Shown here: positions 10,301 through 20,228 of the stretch, piece by piece
Layout: the number at the start of each line of letters is the position of its first letter
How positions within the stretch are numbered: position 1 is the first letter of the stretch
Assembly: GCF_029892485.1 (NCBI RefSeq)
Contig: NZ_JARXVG010000015.1
Span: 62,001 to 126,000, forward strand
Source: Variovorax boronicumulans
Lineage (GTDB): Bacteria; Pseudomonadota; Gammaproteobacteria; Burkholderiales; Burkholderiaceae_C
Length of the DNA: 64,000 bases
Direction of reading: 5' to 3'
The notes under the pieces: model-generated
What the model was told of the DNA's origin: nothing
Database searches by the model: none
The model's input: the letters and a program-made list of their open reading frames with translations, nothing else
Made by a program: the position numbers and the translations under genes

Positions 10301-11782
10301 TTATGCCGCCAATTCGGCGTCCAGCGGGAACACCGGGCGGAGCACCTTGCTGAACGGGAACAGGCTGTAGTCCGAGCTGGTCACGCCCGGGCTGTCGCAC
10401 TCCACCAGCGCGGCGGAGAGCGGCTCGAACACCGGCCGGCAGTACATGCGCGACTTGAGCAGCAGAAAGCGCTCGTTGCGCGGATCTAGCCCCGCGCATT
10501 CGAAGACGCCGATGTCCCACGGCTCCTGCGTGCGCTCGGTCACCACGATGCGCGCCGGGCCGATGTCGAACAGCACCGTGCGGCCCATGCTGGCGCGCTG
10601 CCCCGTGTAGGTGGGACCGGTGATCACGTACTCGCCGTTGCTGATGGCGCGCACCGTGCCTGTCAGCTGCACCGGCGTCTTCTTCAGCCCGATGCCTTCG
10701 AGCGAGACCTTGTTGCCGAGCGCGACCGTCACCTCGGCGCCCTCACCTGCCGCGATCAGCTGGGCCACCGCTTCGGGGTCGCACAGCGGGCCGACGCCGA
10801 TGCCGTGCAGGCCCTGCGCGAGCGCTTCCTGCAGCACGTCCATCGTGTCGCAGCTGCCGCCCGACATGCAGTTGTCGCCGTGGTCCAGCAGCAGCACCGG
10901 GCGCGTTGCGCCGTCGGAGATCAGCTTCGCCCGCGCCACCGATTGCGCCAGCGGCTCGCTGCGGTAGATGAAGGCCTCGCGCTCCGCCCACATCTGACCG
11001 GCGATGCGGTCGGCCGTGGCCTGCGCGCGCTCGGGCGATGCCGCATCGACCACCACCACGCTCATGCACGGCGACTCGATGTCCGACAGCGAGAAGCCCG
11101 CAAAGATCGAGACCGCGAGCGACTCCGATCTTTCGGCAGCGCACGCCGCCTCGATGGCCCGCTGCATCGCCCCGGTGAACGATGCGCTGCGCAGCGTGTG
11201 CGCCATCAACGGCAGCGGGTGCCAGCGCATCGCCGGCCTGCTGCGCCCTGCGAGCAGGTCGAACAGCAGGCGGCCGGCATGCTCGCCAGTCTCGTACATG
11301 TCGATGTGCGGATAGGTCTTGAAGCCGACGATCACGTCCGCGTTGCCGACCATCGCGGGCGTCACGTTGGCGTGCAGGTCCAGCGCCACGCCGATGGGCA
11401 CACCGGGCGCCGCGGCACGCAGCCGCACCAGCAGGTCGCCTTCGCCGTCGACGCTGTTCTGCGCCACCATCGCACCGTGCAGGTCGAGCAGGATGGCATC
11501 GCACCCCGGCACCGCATCGACGATGCATTGCGTGAGCACGGTGTAGGCCTCGGCATCCACCGGCCCGCTCGGATTGGCCGAAGCCGACACCGGCGTGACC
11601 AGCGTCGCGCCGGCCGCTTCGGCCAGGTCGATGAAGGCCGACATCGCGGTGCGCATGCCCTTGTTGTCCCTGTAGGCCTCCTCACCGAACGTGGGCCCGT
11701 CGGGTCCGAAGGCCGCGAGCGGCGTGGGCACCGGCGAGAAGGTGTTGGTCTCGTGGTTGAGACGCGCGACGAGGACTTTCAT
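10301..11782 (-). CDS. M81-family metallopeptidase (MlrC-like), copy 1
   Basis: A 493-residue two-domain protein (MlrC N-terminal and C-terminal domains), starting at the ATG at 11782, which overlaps the previous stop as ATGA. It opens with ARLNHETNTFSP and has LLDLHGAMVAQ near residue 98. The predicted metal motif is D135-L-H137 with H159 in YPHID, the D-x-H-x21-H spacing of this family. The best-known member, MlrC, cleaves linear microcystin and its tetrapeptide, but most homologues have unknown substrates. It is the last gene of the Liv/amidase operon, suggesting amide cleavage of an imported compound. Confidence 0.9.
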   Translation of the reverse strand: MKVLVARLNHETNTFSPVPTPLAAFGPDGPTFGEEAYRDNKGMRTAMSAFIDLAEAAGATLVTPVSASANPSGPVDAEAYTVLTQCIVDAVPGCDAILLDLHGAMVAQNSVDGEGDLLVRLRAAAPGVPIGVALDLHANVTPAMVGNADVIVGFKTYPHIDMYETGEHAGRLLFDLLAGRSRPAMRWHPLPLMAHTLRSASFTGAMQRAIEAACAAERSESLAVSIFAGFSLSDIESPCMSVVVVDAASPERAQATADRIAGQMWAEREAFIYRSEPLAQSVARAKLISDGATRPVLLLDHGDNCMSGGSCDTMDVLQEALAQGLHGIGVGPLCDPEAVAQLIAAGEGAEVTVALGNKVSLEGIGLKKTPVQLTGTVRAISNGEYVITGPTYTGQRASMGRTVLFDIGPARIVVTERTQEPWDIGVFECAGLDPRNERFLLLKSRMYCRPVFEPLSAALVECDSPGVTSSDYSLFPFSKVLRPVFPLDAELAA

Positions 11783-12912
11783 TGGGCAAACTTTCCGGCG
11801 CTTCCCAGCATGGTGATGTCGCCGAAGCTGGAGCCATTGCGGTTGTCGGGGCGGAACGCAACCTGGAAGCCGTTCAGGTTCATCGGCGGCGAGTTCTCGA
11901 TGCTGCGGCGCAGCGATTCGGTGGTGATCGGCCCCTTCACGCGCTGCAGCGATTCCGCAAAGGCCTTGGCCGTGATGTAGCCCTCCAGGCCCAGGTAGGA
12001 ACCTTCGCTCGCGCTGCTCGCGCCCTTGAGCGCGCGCTGGTATTCGTCGACGATGGGAAAGCGCGTCTTCCAGAACGGCGGCATCACCTGCGACAGCACG
12101 ATGCCACGGCTCTTGTCGCCCAGCTCCTTGTACAAAAGGAACGAGCTCGCCACCGAGTTCGTGTAGATCTGCGGATGGATGGGCGCGGCCACCAGCGAGC
12201 GGATGATGTTGATGGCCGGCGTGCCGGCCGCGATGACGTACACCGCCTGCGCCCCGCTCGCGATCACTTGTTGCGCGATGGCGGGATGGTCCTTTTCCTT
12301 CGGGTCGAAGCGCAGCGACAGCAGCGCCGGCTGCTTGCTTTTCTCGAGCGCGACCAACGCATCCTTCTCGATGCCCTTGCCGTATGCGTCGTCGCTGGAG
12401 ACGATCGCGATGCGCGTGAGGCCCACGGTCGTCAGGTGGTTCATCACGCGCGCAACCTCGTCGGCATACGACTCCCGCACGTGATAGATCGGCACCTTCG
12501 GTCCGCGCAGCACGGCCGCACCGGTCAGCCCGCCGAAGATGAAGCTGTCGTACCTGGCTGCCACCGGCACCATGGCCGCGCCGATGCCGGTGCCCATGGT
12601 CCCGAACAGGCAGACGACGCGGTCGGTGCCGAGCAGCTTCTCGGCGTTGGCGGCCGCCTTCTCGGGGATGTAGGCGTCGTCGTAGGTGATCATCTTGACG
12701 GGTCGGCCACCAATACCACCGGCCTTGTTCAGCTGGTCGAAGAAGAGCGTCTGGCCCTCCATGAACGCGAGGCTGTTGGGCGTGAACGGACCGGTGAGCA
12801 CCGCAGACTGGCCGACCAGGATCGGCTCTCCGGCCGCCAGAGCGCCCGTCGATGCGGCGACCATTCCCATCGCCAGGAGGTGAAGGCCGATACGGCGAAG
12901 CGCCGCCTTCAT
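11779..12912 (-). CDS. Branched-chain-amino-acid-type ABC solute-binding protein, second in the operon
   Basis: A 377-residue periplasmic binding protein with a Sec signal peptide (MKAALRRIGLHLLAMGMVAASTGALA). A type-I periplasmic fold follows, with PILVGQSAVLTGPF near residue 30 and FGTMGTGIGAAMVP near residue 103. Start and stop overlap the neighbouring genes by ATGA on both sides. The operon already has a binding protein at 17558, so this looks like an alternative receptor for the same permease. The ligand is unknown. The M20 amidase upstream and M81 peptidase downstream point to an amide, ureide or peptide-like compound. Confidence 0.9.
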   Translation of the reverse strand: MKAALRRIGLHLLAMGMVAASTGALAAGEPILVGQSAVLTGPFTPNSLAFMEGQTLFFDQLNKAGGIGGRPVKMITYDDAYIPEKAAANAEKLLGTDRVVCLFGTMGTGIGAAMVPVAARYDSFIFGGLTGAAVLRGPKVPIYHVRESYADEVARVMNHLTTVGLTRIAIVSSDDAYGKGIEKDALVALEKSKQPALLSLRFDPKEKDHPAIAQQVIASGAQAVYVIAAGTPAINIIRSLVAAPIHPQIYTNSVASSFLLYKELGDKSRGIVLSQVMPPFWKTRFPIVDEYQRALKGASSASEGSYLGLEGYITAKAFAESLQRVKGPITTESLRRSIENSPPMNLNGFQVAFRPDNRNGSSFGDITMLGSAGKFAQ

Positions 12913-14189
12913 GCGACGACTCCCGCGCTCTGCACCATCGCCTGCAGCAGCACGTTGCAGCCGGCTTCGAGGTGCGCGGGCTCCGCGTCCTCGATCTCGT
13001 TGTGGCTGATGCCATCGAGGCAGGGCACGAAGATCATTGCGGTGGGGCACACGCGGGCGAGGTACACGGCGTCGTGGCCGGCGCCGCTGATCACGTTCAT
13101 CCGGGTCAGGCCTTGCGCCTCGGCAGCATCGCGCACAGCGGACACGAGTGTGGGCGTGAAGGGCTGGGGCGGGAAGTACACGACCTGCTCCACCGTCGCC
13201 TGGACCTTCGCCTTCGCTGCGAGGCGCTGCACGGCTTCTTTCAGCGCCGCGTCCATCGCCGACAGCACCACGTCGTCCGCCGCGCGCAGATCGACGCTGA
13301 GCTTCACGCGGCCCGGGATCACGTTGCGGGAGTTCGGATAGTTGTCGATCCAGCCGACCGTGCCGCGCGCATGCGGCGCATGCGCGAGCGCGATGCGGTT
13401 GACCTCGATCACCAGCTCGGCCGCGGCGAGCAGCGCGTCCTTGCGCAGCTCCATCGGCGTGGGGCCGGCATGCGCTTCCATGCCCTGCACCACCACGTCG
13501 TACCAGCGCTGGCCGAGGGCGCCCTCGACCACGCCGATGACGCGCTCGTTGGCTTCGAGCACCGGGCCCTGTTCGATGTGGGCTTCGAAGTACGCACCGA
13601 CCGGCGATGCCGCCGCCGAAGCGGGCACCGTGCCGGCATAGCCGATGGCCGTGAGCGCTTCGGAGACGCTCACGCCTTCGGTATCGCGCTGGCCGAGGGC
13701 ATGCTCCAGCGTGAAGGCATCGACGAACACGCCCGAGCCCATCATCACCGGCACGAAGCGCGAGCCCTCTTCATTGGTCCACACCGCGACTTCGAGCGGC
13801 GCTTCAGTCACGACCTTCGCATCGTTGAGCGCACGGATCACTTCCAGCCCCGCGAGCACGCCGTAGTTGCCGTCGAACTTGCCGCCCGTGGGCTGCGTGT
13901 CGATGTGGCTGCCGGTGGTGATGGGCGGCAGCGCGTTGTTGCGGCCGGCGCGGCGCGCAAAGATGTTGCCGATGGCGTCCACCCGCACTTCGCAGCCGGC
14001 CTCGCGTGCCCAGCGCGTGAACAGGTCGCGGCCCTGGCGGTCGAGGTCGGTAAGCGCGAGGCGACATACGCCGCCCTTCTCGGTGGCGCCGACCTGGGCC
14101 AGTTGCATCAGCGAATCCCAGAGGCGCTGGCCGTCGATGCGGAGGGCGCGCACATCGGGTGCGGAAGAAGTTTCGATGGTTGTTGTCAT
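12909..14189 (-). CDS. M20-family Zn-dependent amidase/hydantoinase/carbamoylase
   Basis: A 426-residue enzyme of the amidase/hydantoinase/carbamoylase group. Predicted dinuclear metal ligands are H95 (GSHIDTQPTGG), D106 (KFDGNYG), E141 (NEEGSRF), H204 (HIEQGP) and H396 (GISHNE). The group includes N-carbamoyl-L-amino-acid hydrolase, beta-ureidopropionase and allantoate amidohydrolase, which cannot be separated by eye. The ATG at 14189 is chosen; a TTG at 14231 would overlap livF. It sits between the ABC ATPase genes and the second binding protein, so it probably acts on the imported compound. Confidence 0.9.
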   Translation of the reverse strand: MTTTIETSSAPDVRALRIDGQRLWDSLMQLAQVGATEKGGVCRLALTDLDRQGRDLFTRWAREAGCEVRVDAIGNIFARRAGRNNALPPITTGSHIDTQPTGGKFDGNYGVLAGLEVIRALNDAKVVTEAPLEVAVWTNEEGSRFVPVMMGSGVFVDAFTLEHALGQRDTEGVSVSEALTAIGYAGTVPASAAASPVGAYFEAHIEQGPVLEANERVIGVVEGALGQRWYDVVVQGMEAHAGPTPMELRKDALLAAAELVIEVNRIALAHAPHARGTVGWIDNYPNSRNVIPGRVKLSVDLRAADDVVLSAMDAALKEAVQRLAAKAKVQATVEQVVYFPPQPFTPTLVSAVRDAAEAQGLTRMNVISGAGHDAVYLARVCPTAMIFVPCLDGISHNEIEDAEPAHLEAGCNVLLQAMVQSAGVVA

Positions 14190-14223
14190 GGTTTTGCGAA
14201 TGAGATCTTGAAGACGGGCGCGT

Positions 14224-14936
<713 letters not shown>

Positions 14937-14940
<4 letters not shown>

Positions 14941-15707
14941 GCCTTGCCCCCGGTGATCATGTTGCCGAGGTAGGCCGAGCGCACCCGCGCGTCGGAGCGG
15001 ATGTCGCCCGGCAGCCCTTCGGCCAGCACGCGGCCCAGCTGCATCACGGTCACGGTGTCGGAGATGTCCATCACGATGTTCATGTTGTGTTCGATCAGCA
15101 CCACCGTGTGCGCGTCGCGCAGGCTGCGGATGAGGTGCTTCATGTCGTCGAGGTCGTCGATGCCCATGCCTGAGGTCGGCTCGTCGAGAAAGATCGCCTT
15201 GGGCTTCGCAGCAAGCGCCATGCCCACTTCGAGCCGGCGCTGCTGGCCGTGCGAGAGCACGCTGGCGGGCGTGTCGGCCAGCCGTTCGAGGCCGACGCGC
15301 GCCAGCACCTCGGCCACGGTCTCGGTACAGGCCCGTTCGCCGACCGGCGCACGCCAGCAGTTCATGGCCTGTCGCGGTGCGATGCCTTGGGCCGCAACGC
15401 GCAGGTTCTCGCGCACCGAGAGGCTGGGGAACAGGCTGGTGACCTGGAACGAGCGCGCCATGCCGCGCTGCACGCGCTTGTGGTCGGGCTCGTGCGTCAC
15501 GTCGTGGCCGTCGAACAGGATGCGCCCGCCCGTGGTGGTGCCGGTGCCCGTGAGCATGTGGAACAGCGTGGTCTTGCCCGCGCCGTTCGGACCGATCACC
15601 GAGTGCACGGTGTTGGGCTTGATCTTCAGGTCCACGCCACCAAGCGCCGCGAACTTGCCGTAGTGCTTGGTGACGCCAATGGCTTCGATGAGGACGGGTT
15701 GGGTCAT
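14937..15707 (-). CDS. livG: LivG-type ABC transporter ATPase
   Basis: A 256-residue ATPase with Walker A GPNGAGKTT at residues 39-47, the LivG-type signature LSHGQQRRLE near residue 165 and Walker B IFLDEPTSGM near residue 190. It pairs with LivF to drive the LivH/LivM permease in the inner membrane. Start overlaps the livM stop and its stop overlaps the livF start, both as ATGA, showing tight translational coupling. Confidence 0.92.
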
Positions 15708-16663
15708 GCTTTTTCTCCCTGCGCTTCAGGTGCGGCCGGCGCAGAAGATGTCTTGCGGAACACGCGCCGCCATATGCTTTCGCCCAGGCCCCAGAGGCCG
15801 CGCTGCATGCCGATGCTCACGCCGATCAGCAACAGCCCCAGCAGCAGCAGCCATCGCGGCCACAGCGTGGAGAGCCAGTCGGCCAGCAGCACATAGAAGG
15901 CCGAGCCCAGCACCGAGGCGAAGAGATTGCCGGTGCCGCCGATCACGGTGATGACCAGGATCATCTCGCTCGTGTGGTACTCGGCGTTCGACAGCGGTGC
16001 GATGCCGGTCATCATCGCGTGCAGCCCGCCCGCAAGGCCCGTGACGGCGCCCGAGATCACGAAGGCCAGCAGCTTGAAGCGCTTGAGGTCGTAGCCGACC
16101 GCGGCTGCACGGTCCTCGTTGTCGCGGATGGCGAGCAGCGTGCGGCCGAAGATCGAATCGGTCACGCGCAGCAGCAGGCCGAATGCGATGAGGAACATCA
16201 CGGCGACGAAGGCGTAGTACTTCCACGGCGTGTCCATGAATGCGGGGCGCGGCACGTCGAGCAAGCCGTTGTCGCCGCCCGTGAGCCCCGACGCGGTGTA
16301 CGCCACGAAATAGAACATCTGTGCGAAGGCCAGCGTGAGCATCACGAAGTAGGTGCCGCGCTGGCGGATGGCGACCCACCCGACCACCGCCGCGCCCACG
16401 GCGCCCATGGCGATGGCGGCGAGCAGCGCGAGCGGCATCGGCAATTGCAGCCGCGTGAGCAGGATCGCGATGGTGTAGCTGCCCAGGCCAAAGAAGATGC
16501 CCTGCCCGAACGACAGCAGCCCCGTGTAGCCCAGCAGCAGGTTGCAGCCCAGTGCGGCGAGCGCGTAGATCAGCACCTCGCTCGCGAGCGAGCCCGAGCG
16601 CATGAAGAGCGGCAGCGCGAGCGTGACGATCAGCGCGAGGAGGAAAGTGATTTTTCTTGGCAT
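15704..16663 (-). CDS. livM: LivM-type ABC transporter permease
   Basis: A 319-residue membrane protein with about eight to nine hydrophobic segments. It contains the LivM stretch ALGCNLLLGYTGLLSFGQG near residues 38-56 and the cytoplasmic ATPase-contact region RDNEDRAAAVGYD near residue 185. The ATG at 16663 is used: an upstream extension would overlap the livH gene. It forms the heterodimeric channel with LivH, 8 bases after its stop. Confidence 0.92.
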   Translation of the reverse strand: MPRKITFLLALIVTLALPLFMRSGSLASEVLIYALAALGCNLLLGYTGLLSFGQGIFFGLGSYTIAILLTRLQLPMPLALLAAIAMGAVGAAVVGWVAIRQRGTYFVMLTLAFAQMFYFVAYTASGLTGGDNGLLDVPRPAFMDTPWKYYAFVAVMFLIAFGLLLRVTDSIFGRTLLAIRDNEDRAAAVGYDLKRFKLLAFVISGAVTGLAGGLHAMMTGIAPLSNAEYHTSEMILVITVIGGTGNLFASVLGSAFYVLLADWLSTLWPRWLLLLGLLLIGVSIGMQRGLWGLGESIWRRVFRKTSSAPAAPEAQGEKA

Positions 16664-16671
16664 GGCGTGGT

Positions 16672-17532
16672 TCACCCTCTGCGGCCGAGCAGGCCATGCG
16701 GGCGCAGCAGCAGCACGGCGCCCATCGCGATGTAGATCATCAGGCTCGCCCCCGGCGGCCAGATGGTGCTCATGAGGCTCTGCACGATGCCGATCAGCAC
16801 ACCCCCGACGAGTGCGCCGCCGAAGCTGCCGAGCCCGCCGATCACCACCACCACGAAGGCGACGCCGAGTGCTTCGACGCCCATGAAAGGTTCGGCGCCG
16901 CGGATCGGCGCGGCCAGTACGCCGGCCAGCGCCGCAGTGGCCGCACCGAGCGCGAACACCAGACTGAACACGCGAAAGACGTTGATTCCGAGCAGCGAGA
17001 CCATTTCGGTCGATTCGCTGCCCGCACGCACCGCGCTGCCCAGGCGCGTGCCTTCGAGCACCCACCACAGCAGCACCGCGAGCACGGCGGTGAAGCCGAT
17101 CACGAAGAGCCGGTACTTGGGATAGACGAAGTCGCCCCACATCACCACGCCCTGCAGCAGGTCGGGCGTGGGCACGCTGTTGCCCAGCGGCCCCCAGAAC
17201 ACGATGACGATCTCCTGCACCGCGAGCGCGAGGCCGACGGTCACGAGGATGTGGAACTCGTGCGGCTTGGCGTACACGCGGCGCAGCAGCAGCTTTTCAG
17301 CAAGCCAGCCGAGTGCGCCGACGAACAACGGCACCAGCACCAGCGCGGCCCAGAAGTTGAGGCCCCACTGCATCGCCTGGAAGCACAGGTAGGCGCCCAG
17401 CAGATAGAAGGCGCCGTGCGCGAAATTCACGAATCGCAGCAGGCCGAACACGATGGACAAGCCAACGGCCAGCAGGAAATACAGCATGCCGATGCCGATT
17501 CCGTTGATGGTCTGGAGGAGATAGACGGTCAT
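16672..17532 (-). CDS. livH: LivH-type ABC transporter permease
   Basis: A 286-residue membrane protein with about eight hydrophobic segments. It opens with LLQTINGIGIGMLYFLLAVG and has the conserved GLLRFVNFAHGAFYLLGAYL near residues 30-50. It is the second half of the Liv-type channel, placed between the first binding-protein gene (25-base gap) and livM. Together the five Liv genes are complete. Confidence 0.92.
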   Translation of the reverse strand: MTVYLLQTINGIGIGMLYFLLAVGLSIVFGLLRFVNFAHGAFYLLGAYLCFQAMQWGLNFWAALVLVPLFVGALGWLAEKLLLRRVYAKPHEFHILVTVGLALAVQEIVIVFWGPLGNSVPTPDLLQGVVMWGDFVYPKYRLFVIGFTAVLAVLLWWVLEGTRLGSAVRAGSESTEMVSLLGINVFRVFSLVFALGAATAALAGVLAAPIRGAEPFMGVEALGVAFVVVVIGGLGSFGGALVGGVLIGIVQSLMSTIWPPGASLMIYIAMGAVLLLRPHGLLGRRG

Positions 17533-17557
17533 GGGCGCGTCGGTGTCCTTGGCGTGC

Positions 17558-18763
17558 TCAGGCCAGCTTGCAGCCGGTCTTGTCTGCGGCGAGGAAGGAC
17601 TTGCCGGAGCTCACCACGTCCACATAGTCGGCCGCATCCTTCATCTTCGACTTGGCCTTGCCCTTGAGCAGGTAATAGTCCTTGATGACCTGGTGATCGG
17701 CCTTGCGGATTTCCTCGGTGCCCGTGAGGCCGTCGTACTTCATGCCCTCGAGCGCGGCGATGACCGCCTTCTGGTCGACTGTGCCGGCCTTCACGATGCC
17801 GTCGATCAGGATCTTGGTGCAGATGTACGAGCCGGCGAGGCTGTAGTTGGGCACGATCTTGAGCTTGTCGGCGGTGCGCTTGACCAAGTCCTTGTTGAGC
17901 GTGCTGTCGGCCGTGTGCCAGTACTGCGCGCCGAAGTAGACGCCGTCGCACAGGTCCGCGCCCAGTTCGTCGAACTGCTCCAGGCCCGAAGCCCAGGCCA
18001 TGAGGATCGTCATGTTCTTGTGCATGCCGAAGCTCACCGCCTGGCGCAGCGCGGCAGACGACTGCGCGCCGAAGTTCAGGAGCAGCAGCACGTCGGGCTT
18101 GGCGGCCATCGCGTTGGTGAGGTAGCCGCTGAATTCCTTTTCATTGAGCGAGTGGTAGCTGTTGCCCACGTGCTCGATGCCCTTCTCCTGGAAGATGTTC
18201 TTGGCCGCGCTCAACAGGCCGTCGCCGAACACGTACTGCGGCGTGATGGTGTACCAGCGCTTGGCCTTCGGCATGGAGGCGATCAGCGGGCGCACCGTCT
18301 GCTCGATGGCGCCGAAGGTGGGCACCGACCAGCGGAAGGTGGCGGGGTTGCAGTCCTTGCCCGTGATCTCGTCGGCACCCGCGGTGGTGATGAAGAGGCC
18401 GCCGGCCTTCTCGGCTTCCTTGCCCATGGCCAGCGCTTCCGACGACAGGATGCCGCCCGCGAAGAACTTGGCGCCCTGCTGCTGCGAGGCTTCCTGCACC
18501 TTGCGCACGGCGGTGGCGGGCTTGCCTTCGGTGTCGAGCACCGTGTAGGCCAGCGGACGCTTGAGCACGCTGCCGTACTGCTCGATCGCCAGCTTCATGC
18601 CCAGGTCGGCGAACTTGCCATTGGCCGCGAAGGCGCCCGACATCGGAACCGGGGCGCCGAAGCGGATGGCGTCCGCCGATTGCGCGAAGACCGAGCGGCT
18701 CGCCAGGAGCGAAGCCGGGGCGGCCGACAGGGCGGCCAGCTGAAGAAGGTGTCTGCGTTGCAT
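17558..18763 (-). CDS. Branched-chain-amino-acid-type ABC solute-binding protein, first in the operon
   Basis: A 401-residue periplasmic binding protein. The N-terminus MQRRHLLQLAALSAAPASLL carries a twin-arginine pair and a cleavage-like VFAQ, so export may be by Tat rather than Sec. Binding-fold segments include IRFGAPVPMSGAFAANGKFAD and YTITPQYVFGDG. The ATG at 18763 is preferred over an upstream extension that lacks signal-peptide logic. It is the first gene of the Liv operon and is divergent from the FadR-type regulator at 19021. The ligand is unknown. Confidence 0.9.
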   Translation of the reverse strand: MQRRHLLQLAALSAAPASLLASRSVFAQSADAIRFGAPVPMSGAFAANGKFADLGMKLAIEQYGSVLKRPLAYTVLDTEGKPATAVRKVQEASQQQGAKFFAGGILSSEALAMGKEAEKAGGLFITTAGADEITGKDCNPATFRWSVPTFGAIEQTVRPLIASMPKAKRWYTITPQYVFGDGLLSAAKNIFQEKGIEHVGNSYHSLNEKEFSGYLTNAMAAKPDVLLLLNFGAQSSAALRQAVSFGMHKNMTILMAWASGLEQFDELGADLCDGVYFGAQYWHTADSTLNKDLVKRTADKLKIVPNYSLAGSYICTKILIDGIVKAGTVDQKAVIAALEGMKYDGLTGTEEIRKADHQVIKDYYLLKGKAKSKMKDAADYVDVVSSGKSFLAADKTGCKLA

Positions 18764-19020
18764 GGGAGTTCTCCGGTCGTGGTGTGAAGTAAGTGAAAGG
18801 GGTGCCTGCAAGTGCCGGCGAATTTAAGCGGATAAATAGGATTAATATGTTGGTAAAAACCCGCTAGCAATCGCCGTGCCAAAATCCAGCGCACTTCCCG
18901 AGGTCCAATACCTGCTACAGGCTGACATCTACTTTTCCATCGCTCTGAACGCATGAATTCGTCTCCATCTGATCGTGAAATGAACCCCAGGGCGTCGTGG
19001 TTGCCGCATGGAGCGTTTCA
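18764..19020. promoter_or_regulatory. Divergent control region of the Liv/amidase operon and its regulator
   Basis: A 257-base divergent gap with an unusually AT-rich core at 18821-18860. A small inverted repeat GGT-AAAA-ACC lies at 18852-18861. FadR-type GntR proteins often bind short GT..AC repeats, so this is a candidate operator, but it is too short to be certain. No strong sigma-70 promoter could be assigned on either strand. Confidence 0.3.
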
Positions 19021-19785
19021 ATGAAAGTGGGAGAGAACCGTCCCAGGCGGCAAAAGCTCTCGGACGTCATCGTCGAAGACGTCAAGCGATGGATCGTGGC
19101 CGAGCGCAAGCAGCCCGGCGACCGCCTGCCGAACGAGAAGGAACTGATCGAACTCTTCGGCTATTCGAAGAGCACGGTGCGCGAGGCGTTGAAGGCGCTG
19201 GAGGTGCGCGGCCTCATCTCGATTCGCACCGGCCCCGGCGGCGGGGCCTATCTGCAGCAGGTGTCGGTGGACCACGCATCGGAGCCGCTGCGCAACTTCC
19301 TGCACTTCCACCACCTGGACGGGCACCACATCTACCAGTTGCGCAAGGCCCTGGAGCCCGAGCTGGCGGTGAGCGTGGTCGGCAGGCTCACGCCCGAGCA
19401 GTTCGAGCGACTGGAAGACAACGTGCGCCTCTGCACCATCGAGCCCACCAGCGAAGACGAACTGCGCCTGCAGCGCGAGTCCGAACTCGCATTCCACACC
19501 ATGCTGGCCGAAGCCTGCCCCAATCCGGTGCTGTCCTTCATGTGCCGCTTTCTCAACGACCTGTTGCGCGACCTCGTGGTCTACAAAAAGGCGCTGGACC
19601 ATCACCACTTCGGCGAGGCCAACGTCGACTATCACACCCAGTTGCTGGCGGCCTATCGCAAGGAAGATGCGGAGGAAGTGCGCCGGCTGATGTCCGAGCA
19701 CATGGTCGATGCGGAGGCGCACATGCACGAGATGGAAGCGCACATCGGGGCGAAGCACCTGCTGCTGCCGAGCGGGCAGCGATAG
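19021..19785 (+). CDS. GntR-family (FadR subfamily) transcriptional regulator
   Basis: A 254-residue regulator. The N-terminal winged helix-turn-helix is at about residues 8-75 (GDRLPNEKELIELFGYSKSTVREALKALEVRGLI). The all-helical FCD ligand domain is at about residues 90-235, with candidate metal-binding histidines in ESELAFHTMLAEAC and VDYHTQLLAAY. The ATG at 19021 is supported by GGAG 7 bases upstream; a GTG at 18997 is possible but weaker. It is divergent from the Liv/amidase operon and probably represses it until the transported compound or a product binds. Confidence 0.9.
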   Translation: MKVGENRPRRQKLSDVIVEDVKRWIVAERKQPGDRLPNEKELIELFGYSKSTVREALKALEVRGLISIRTGPGGGAYLQQVSVDHASEPLRNFLHFHHLDGHHIYQLRKALEPELAVSVVGRLTPEQFERLEDNVRLCTIEPTSEDELRLQRESELAFHTMLAEACPNPVLSFMCRFLNDLLRDLVVYKKALDHHHFGEANVDYHTQLLAAYRKEDAEEVRRLMSEHMVDAEAHMHEMEAHIGAKHLLLPSGQR

Positions 19786-19838
19786 CCCAGAGACAGAGAA
19801 CCCGCACCAACGCGCGCCGAACCCCTGCCGCTATTTAG

Positions 19839-20075
19839 TTATTCCGGGTCTGATGCGTTTTGGCGAGCAGAAGGCTCGCTCTTGCCGGCACAAAGGGCGA
19901 TCGCGATCACCGCGCCTATCGCAAAGCCGATCCCACCGCCTGCCACCATGAGTATCAACGTGAACATGCCGCCCACTGCCGCGCCAATGCTTGGGCCACC
20001 TCCAAAGCCGCCGCCCATGGAATAGCCAACAAAAATTCCAATTGCGGTGCAGGCAAGTATCAAGAGTGTTTTCAT
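19839..20075 (-). CDS. Small glycine-rich membrane protein, unknown
   Basis: A 78-residue hypothetical protein with two hydrophobic segments (about residues 3-20 and 36-62). They are separated by a glycine-rich loop, GYSMGGGFGGGPSIGAAVGG, and the protein ends in a polar tail. The ATG at 20075 has only a weak ribosome-binding site. The surrounding 19786-20228 stretch is less GC-rich than its neighbours and holds nothing else that I recognise. The orderly hydrophobic pattern favours a real gene, but no family was recognised. Confidence 0.5.
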   Translation of the reverse strand: MKTLLILACTAIGIFVGYSMGGGFGGGPSIGAAVGGMFTLILMVAGGGIGFAIGAVIAIALCAGKSEPSARQNASDPE

Positions 20076-20228
20076 GAGATCTGGATCAGTTGCGAATTGA
20101 CGATCCAGAAATTCTGGTAGGTACCAGGAGGTAGGACTGCAAACAATGGTCGCCCCACCACGACCTCAAGAAACGAACTCGGCCGAGCGTGGGAAATTCA
20201 CGCGGAGGGACGAATTGATAGAGCCGAT

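Noticed and set aside
10301..13015. A single 904-codon open frame covering the M81 gene and much of the upstream binding-protein gene
   Set aside because: Only the part from the ATG at 11782 matches the M81 family. The rest is antisense-free shadow of the binding-protein and amidase genes in another frame, with Arg/Gly/Ala-rich nonsense composition.
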